64,000 bases of DNA from Sporosarcina sp. D27 (GTDB lineage: Bacteria > Bacillota > Bacilli > Bacillales_A > Planococcaceae): the NCBI RefSeq assembly GCF_000586555.1, contig NZ_AZUC01000047.1:310001-374000 (forward strand). Direction: 5' to 3'. Position 1 is the stretch's first letter. Each line of letters opens with the position of its first letter. This document shows positions 59,497 through 64,000 of the stretch, piece after piece. A program made the translations under genes and the position numbers. A model generated the notes under the pieces. The model was not told where the DNA came from, searched no databases, and saw only the letters and a program-made list of their open reading frames with translations.

Positions 59497-59553
59497 GTCT
59501 AGTTCTCCTTCTGTGTTCCCAAACAAATTGTTGGTTCAGTCATATTCGCACAA

Positions 59554-61467
59554 TTACTCTGTATAAACGTGAATCACATCTCCTTCATTCACTTCTGTTC
59601 CAGGTACAGGTAACTGCTTACTAACTTTCTTACCATTTCCATGCCATTCAATTTTAAGCGTATATTGCTGTTGTGCAACTTCGTCTTTGGTCAATCCTCG
59701 AAGATCTGGAATTTGTTGCGTAATTGGATCGCCCCAACGATATTCTTTTTCCATCTGATTTTTTTGTGGTTTGACACCTGCCAATGGAGAAATTTCCTCA
59801 ATGATTCTTCCGACAATTGGTGCTGCAATGACTCCCCCAAATTGAACTGAGTTTTTAGGACTATCAATTGCAACATAGACGACTAATTCCGGATCGTTTG
59901 AAGGTGCAACCCCGATGAATGAGACAATATAGTCTCCTTCTTTATACTTTCCATCTTGAACTTTTTGCGCTGTCCCCGTTTTCCCACCAACTCTGATTTC
60001 ATCGACAAACGCATTTCGCCCTGAACCATTGGCAACAACAGATTCCAATGCTCTTCTAACTTCAGCAGAAGTTTCCTCACTGATGACACGGCGCTTCATT
60101 TCAGGTACGTACGATTGAGTTGCTTTCCCATCGGGTCCAATAATTTCCTTGACGATATATGGTTTATACAGCATTCCACCGTTAACCGCTGCTGCTACAG
60201 CCTGCACTTGTTGAATTGGAGTTACCGCTATTCCTTGACCAAAAGAAGTGGTTGCTTGCTCAACAGGTCCAAATGCATCCTTAGCAAACAAAATACCATT
60301 TGCTTCACCTGCAATACCCGATTCTGTAGACTCACCAAAACCAAAATCACGGATATAAGAAGAAAGTTTCTCTTCTCCTAGTCGACGGCCAATTTCTATG
60401 AAGCCTGGGTTACAAGAGTTTTCAACGACTTCTAGAAATGATTGATGGCCATGGCCTTCGCGCTTCCAGCATCGCAAGCGAGCTCCACCTACCATAGTAT
60501 ACCCTGGATCATTGAAGGTTTCATGGTCTAAGTCAATAACTTTTTCTTCCAGTCCTGCCGCTAATGTCATAATCTTAAATGTAGAACCCGGTTCAAACGT
60601 CATCCAAACCGGTAAGTTTCGGTTGTAAATATTCGGATCCGCTTCCTGATAGTTTGCTGGATCGAAAGTTGGTGCAGACGCTAAAGATAGAAGCTCCCCT
60701 GTTTTAGGGTTCATCACAATCGCAAGTGCTTGACTGGCATCATATTTTTCCATCGCTTGTGAGAGTTCTCGTTCAACAATTTTTTGTATCTCGGCATCGA
60801 TTGTCAAAACTACGGATGAGCCCTCTTTACCGTCTTTGAAATCATCATCTACATGGGGGAGCGGCACTCCTCTTGCATCAGTATACATTCGAATTCTGTC
60901 CCCTGTTCCGTTCAGAAATTCGTTATATGCGTATTCAATACCAGCAAGACCTTGACCATCATATCCTGTAAATCCTAAAAGACGTGAAAGTAGTTCGCCA
61001 TTTGGATAATTGCGCATAAAATCTACACCTGTGTAAAGACCAGGAATTTTCAACGCAGAAATCTCATCCGCTTGAGCTTTCGCAATATTCTTTCCTTCTG
61101 GTGCCAGTTTGACCATGTAATCTTTTTTACTCATTTTCTCGGCTAACTTTTCCTGATCGACTTGGAGGATGGGCGCTAGTTTCGCTGCCGCATCTTCAGG
61201 ATCAGGGTTTTGAGCAGGCATGAAGTAAAGAGTCGGGGCAAGTTGGTTGCCGACAATCAACTTGCCATTTCGATCCACAATCTCTCCTCTAACCCCGCCA
61301 AATGGAATTTCTCGATCCCAGTTTGCTTGTGCGCGCTCTTTCAGCCATTCATGTTTAATGATTTGTGCATGAAATAATTTCCCTACAGTTGCCCCCAGTA
61401 GGAGTAAAAAAATAACGAAAACGGCTCGCAGTCTCTTTTTTGACCGCATTCCGATTATTTCTTTCAA
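59554..61467 (-). CDS. spoVD: Sporulation-specific class B penicillin-binding protein SpoVD
   Basis: Transpeptidase for cortex peptidoglycan, paired with SpoVE. The 637 residues have an N-terminal membrane anchor, a dimerisation domain (FGGVRGEIVDRNGKLI), the transpeptidase motifs SxxK (EPGSTFKIM), SxN (ENSCNPGF) and KTG (GGKTGTAQ), and a single C-terminal PASTA domain. One PASTA after pbpB's two is typical of SpoVD versus PBP2B. TTG 61467 (GAGAGGTG upstream) is preferred; ATG 61449 is possible but has a weak site. Confidence 0.92.
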   Translation of the reverse strand: MKEIIGMRSKKRLRAVFVIFLLLLGATVGKLFHAQIIKHEWLKERAQANWDREIPFGGVRGEIVDRNGKLIVGNQLAPTLYFMPAQNPDPEDAAAKLAPILQVDQEKLAEKMSKKDYMVKLAPEGKNIAKAQADEISALKIPGLYTGVDFMRNYPNGELLSRLLGFTGYDGQGLAGIEYAYNEFLNGTGDRIRMYTDARGVPLPHVDDDFKDGKEGSSVVLTIDAEIQKIVERELSQAMEKYDASQALAIVMNPKTGELLSLASAPTFDPANYQEADPNIYNRNLPVWMTFEPGSTFKIMTLAAGLEEKVIDLDHETFNDPGYTMVGGARLRCWKREGHGHQSFLEVVENSCNPGFIEIGRRLGEEKLSSYIRDFGFGESTESGIAGEANGILFAKDAFGPVEQATTSFGQGIAVTPIQQVQAVAAAVNGGMLYKPYIVKEIIGPDGKATQSYVPEMKRRVISEETSAEVRRALESVVANGSGRNAFVDEIRVGGKTGTAQKVQDGKYKEGDYIVSFIGVAPSNDPELVVYVAIDSPKNSVQFGGVIAAPIVGRIIEEISPLAGVKPQKNQMEKEYRWGDPITQQIPDLRGLTKDEVAQQQYTLKIEWHGNGKKVSKQLPVPGTEVNEGDVIHVYTE

Positions 61468-61525
61468 AGAGCTTCACACCTCTCGTTTTATTGCTAATTT
61501 ATGAGAGTGTATGCTCAGCTATTCA

Positions 61526-63730
61526 TCAACCACCAATAATTTCAGGTTCTTCTTCTGATTCTGGCACCGGTTGGTTAAGTTGTTCGGGTTCTTCTAATGT
61601 AATTACGATTGGGTCATTCCCTGAGACGGATGCACCTTTAGATAGGCTTTGTTTCACAACGAATCCTTCCCCATTAAAGCGAATATCTAGACCCGAGAAA
61701 TTCTTGAACACTAAAACTTGTTTCTTGGACCATCCTGTAAAGTCAGGAAGGGTAGTTTCGCCAGAAGTTTTGAGAAGCACAAGTGAGCCTTTTGTTACCT
61801 TAGTATTGACTGCAGGAGACTGCTGAACAACTTCACCTTGTTTTCCAACAACGATTGGTTTTAAACCTAATTTGGTCAAATCCGCAGCCACTTCTTCTGA
61901 TGATTTACCTGTATAATCTTTCAGTTCCAACGAGTTATCAGCTTGTTTAGCATCAGGTGCGATATTTAAATATTTCAAGCTACTTTCCATAATAGATGTG
62001 AAAATTTCTGAAGTCGGGTCTGATCCATATTGACCTGCTTTCAATTTAGGTTTTTGAACTAGTACATACGTTAATAACTGTGGATCGTCAATTGGCGCCA
62101 TTCCAAGGAATGAATACAGGTAATTACCATCTCCTGCAATATATCCACCACCTGATGATTTTGGAATTTGTGCAGTACCTGTTTTCCCACCAGCATCATA
62201 TCCCTCTAGAGCGAATTTTTTACCAGTTCCATGTTCAGAAGTAATTACCGTCGCTAGAATTTCTCGCACTTCCTTAGCCGTTGCTTCACTAATTGGGCTC
62301 TTTTTCTCAGCAGGTTCATGTTTCTCTAAGACTTTGTCTGTATTGGGATCAATAATTTGATCGATTACATAAGGGGTCATCATCTTACCGTTATTAGCGA
62401 TGGCTGTTGCTGCCTGCACCATCTGAATTGGCGTTACAGTTGAACCTTGTCCGTAAGAAGTTGTAAGTCTCTCACTTGGATAGTTCGCTAACAGAATACC
62501 AGATGCCTCATTCGGCAAGTCGATTCCAACTTTCTTTCCAAATCCGAATTCCTCAAAGTATTCAATAAGTGTCTGATCTCCCAGTTTCTCAAGCAAGTAT
62601 GCCATAGATACATTGGATGAACGTTGGAATCCTTCAAGAAATGTGATCATCCCCCACCCCACTTTATTTACATCGCGAATGGTTTGATCATAAATTTCAT
62701 ATTGTCCTGATTTGTAATAGGCATTCGGGTCCCATTTTTTTTCTTCAATTGCTGCAGCAAGTGTAAACATTTTCATCGTTGACCCTGGTTCAAATGTTTC
62801 TTCCACAGCTTCATTGAGCCAATTCCCTGTCAACCCTTCGCGTGTTCCCGGATGGAAAGATGGACGTTGACTCATGGAAAGAATTTCACCAGTTTTCGGA
62901 TTCACAACGACTGCAAGCATTTTTTCAGGGTGGTATTTCTCCTCAGCCCGATTGAGTGCATCTTCCGTGAAGTTCTCAATGGTTTTGTCGAGGGTTAGTT
63001 GAATCGTCTGACCATCTTGAGGCGCTTGGATATTCTTTTCTGTGTCACGGAGTGGGATTCCCCAACGGTCTGTTTTGAAGTCCACTTTACCGTCAATTCC
63101 TGTAAGTTGTTTATTATAGGTTTTTTCCAGTCCCATTTTCCCTACTGTTTTCACAGTTTTGTCTTCCGTTTCTTCTGGCATTGCAAAGCCTACCAAATAA
63201 GAAGCAAAATTCCCATTCGGATAAAGTCGTTTTTTGTCCTCGAAGAAACGGATACCTGGTAATTCCTCTTTCTTGATAGCATCTGCAGTCTCATTCGATA
63301 TGGAGCGTCCAGCCTTGCCGAATTCCACTTGATATGCTTGTTCAGGAGCATCTTCGAATCGTTTCAGGATCGCTTCCTTGTCCATATCAATATACTTACT
63401 TAGTACTTCTGCCGTATGTTCAAAATCTGTGACATGCTGTGGTTTTTTAGAACCCTTACTCGCATCCTTACTAAGAACGGCTACCAACCGGTAACTTAAC
63501 GTATCCGTCGCAATGACTTCCCCCGCCCGGTCAACAATCTGTCCTCGGTTTGCTTTTAACACACTTTCTTTTAAGTATTTCTGATCTGCCATTGTTGCAA
63601 GGGGGCGCCCATCGATCTGTCCGGTAATTTGAATTAGCAACATTCTTCCGAACAAAAGGAAAAAGAGCCCTCCAAATAACAAAAGCATTAGAAAGGCTCC
63701 ACCTTGAAATCGAAATTTCTTTTTCTTCAT
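61526..63730 (-). CDS. pbpB: Division class B penicillin-binding protein 2B
   Basis: Septal transpeptidase of the divisome. The 734 residues have a basic start and membrane helix, a dimerisation domain (VLKANRGQIVDRAGEVIATD), catalytic SxxK (EPGSTMKMF), SxN (RSSNVSMAYL) and KTG (GGKTGTAQIP), then two PASTA domains and an acidic tail. It overlaps ftsL by 4 bp. The order ftsL-pbpB-spoVD matches Bacillus subtilis. Confidence 0.96.
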   Translation of the reverse strand: MKKKKFRFQGGAFLMLLLFGGLFFLLFGRMLLIQITGQIDGRPLATMADQKYLKESVLKANRGQIVDRAGEVIATDTLSYRLVAVLSKDASKGSKKPQHVTDFEHTAEVLSKYIDMDKEAILKRFEDAPEQAYQVEFGKAGRSISNETADAIKKEELPGIRFFEDKKRLYPNGNFASYLVGFAMPEETEDKTVKTVGKMGLEKTYNKQLTGIDGKVDFKTDRWGIPLRDTEKNIQAPQDGQTIQLTLDKTIENFTEDALNRAEEKYHPEKMLAVVVNPKTGEILSMSQRPSFHPGTREGLTGNWLNEAVEETFEPGSTMKMFTLAAAIEEKKWDPNAYYKSGQYEIYDQTIRDVNKVGWGMITFLEGFQRSSNVSMAYLLEKLGDQTLIEYFEEFGFGKKVGIDLPNEASGILLANYPSERLTTSYGQGSTVTPIQMVQAATAIANNGKMMTPYVIDQIIDPNTDKVLEKHEPAEKKSPISEATAKEVREILATVITSEHGTGKKFALEGYDAGGKTGTAQIPKSSGGGYIAGDGNYLYSFLGMAPIDDPQLLTYVLVQKPKLKAGQYGSDPTSEIFTSIMESSLKYLNIAPDAKQADNSLELKDYTGKSSEEVAADLTKLGLKPIVVGKQGEVVQQSPAVNTKVTKGSLVLLKTSGETTLPDFTGWSKKQVLVFKNFSGLDIRFNGEGFVVKQSLSKGASVSGNDPIVITLEEPEQLNQPVPESEEEPEIIGG

Positions 63731-64000
63731 CGTCCAGGCACGACCTTTACGTTACTTTCATTCAGATTCAAGCCGAGTTCTTTTGCTTTCTCCCAAATAC
63801 GTTCGTACGTCGATTTCTCGTTTACTTGATTGGACAATTCAATATTCTGTTTTGATGTTTCCTCAATTTTGTTTGAAAGATAGTGCATATCTTTGTTTGT
63901 ATCATTGATCTGCGCCTGTGTATGAAGTACCATCGTTGAAAACATCACAACAGCCGCAATGAACACAACAGCTAGAAATTTTTCACCCGGCGAGAAAATC
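63727..64000 (-). CDS. ftsL: Cell division protein FtsL (5' end beyond window)
   Basis: Bitopic divisome protein that forms a complex with DivIC and DivIB. The visible part reads IFSPGEKFLAVVFIAAVVMF, a membrane helix, followed by a coiled coil (MHYLSNKIEETSKQNIELSN) and a conserved closing AKELGLNLNES. The frame stays open to base 64000, so the start and short cytoplasmic part lie outside the window. It overlaps pbpB by ATGA. Confidence 0.9.
   Translation of the reverse strand, partial: IFSPGEKFLAVVFIAAVVMFSTMVLHTQAQINDTNKDMHYLSNKIEETSKQNIELSNQVNEKSTYERIWEKAKELGLNLNESNVKVVPGR

Overview
The window is a contiguous piece of a low-to-medium GC Gram-positive chromosome from an endospore-forming member of the Bacillales. 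The gene order follows the Bacillus subtilis 1.5-1.7 Mb region, read backwards on the minus strand, from ftsL/pbpB (right edge) to ffh (left edge). Sporulation genes (spoVD, a spoVE/ftsW-type gene, spoIIGA-sigE-sigG, spoVM) show that it sporulates. Absence of several genes that B. subtilis keeps in this order (murE, murG, murB, ylmD, carAB, remA/yicC, rlmN) and the intergenic repeats point to Planococcaceae, possibly Sporosarcina-like. That genus guess is inference. All protein genes are minus strand except rpmB and rqcH. No tRNA, rRNA, IS element, prophage or CRISPR was seen.

Layout from left to right. (1) 77-7206: ffh, ylxM, ftsY, smc, rnc (protein targeting and chromosome condensation), with a promoter at the left edge that probably serves rpsP outside the window. 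(2) 7331-11494: acpP, fabG, fabD, plsX, fapR (fatty acid and phospholipid synthesis); the fabG-acpP gap holds four tandem copies of a structured repeat plus a second repeat. (3) 11636-17423: recG, sdaAA, sdaAB, fakA (yloV), yloU; then rpmB on the plus strand. (4) 17861-30397: spoVM, thiN, rpe, rsgA, prkC, prpC, rsmB, fmt, def, priA, coaBC, rpoZ, gmk. (5) 30534-32225: rqcH on the plus strand, followed by a phased array of 20-bp repeats in the convergent gap. (6) 32580-39833: pyrimidine operon pyrR-P-B-C-K-D-F-E with two PyrR attenuators and no carAB. (7) 40100-45391: rluD-type pseudouridine synthase, lspA, ileS under a T-box, divIVA. (8) 45480-50636: ylmH, ylmG, sepF, ylmE, ylmC, sigG, sigE, spoIIGA. 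(9) 50787-64000: ftsZ, ftsA, sbp, ylxX, ylxW, divIB, ftsW/spoVE, murD, mraY, spoVD, pbpB, ftsL (division and cell wall cluster).

The genes work as linked house-keeping modules. The division cluster builds the Z-ring and septal peptidoglycan; sepF, ylmG and divIVA position it; SpoIIGA processes pro-SigE. PrkC/PrpC are an opposing kinase/phosphatase pair that sense muropeptides. The PyrR, T-box and FapR elements tie operons to UMP, uncharged tRNA-Ile and malonyl-CoA. Many promoters lie on top of the terminator or end of the gene before them.

The least explained parts are non-coding: the four-copy covarying hairpin array before acpP, a roughly 127-bp palindromic element that abuts this array and recurs in the ileS leader, and the eight-unit 20-bp array after rqcH. 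A short spoVM gene with a TTG start and a basic C-terminal tail was found by hand. Reading used only the sequence and remembered family knowledge; no searches were run.
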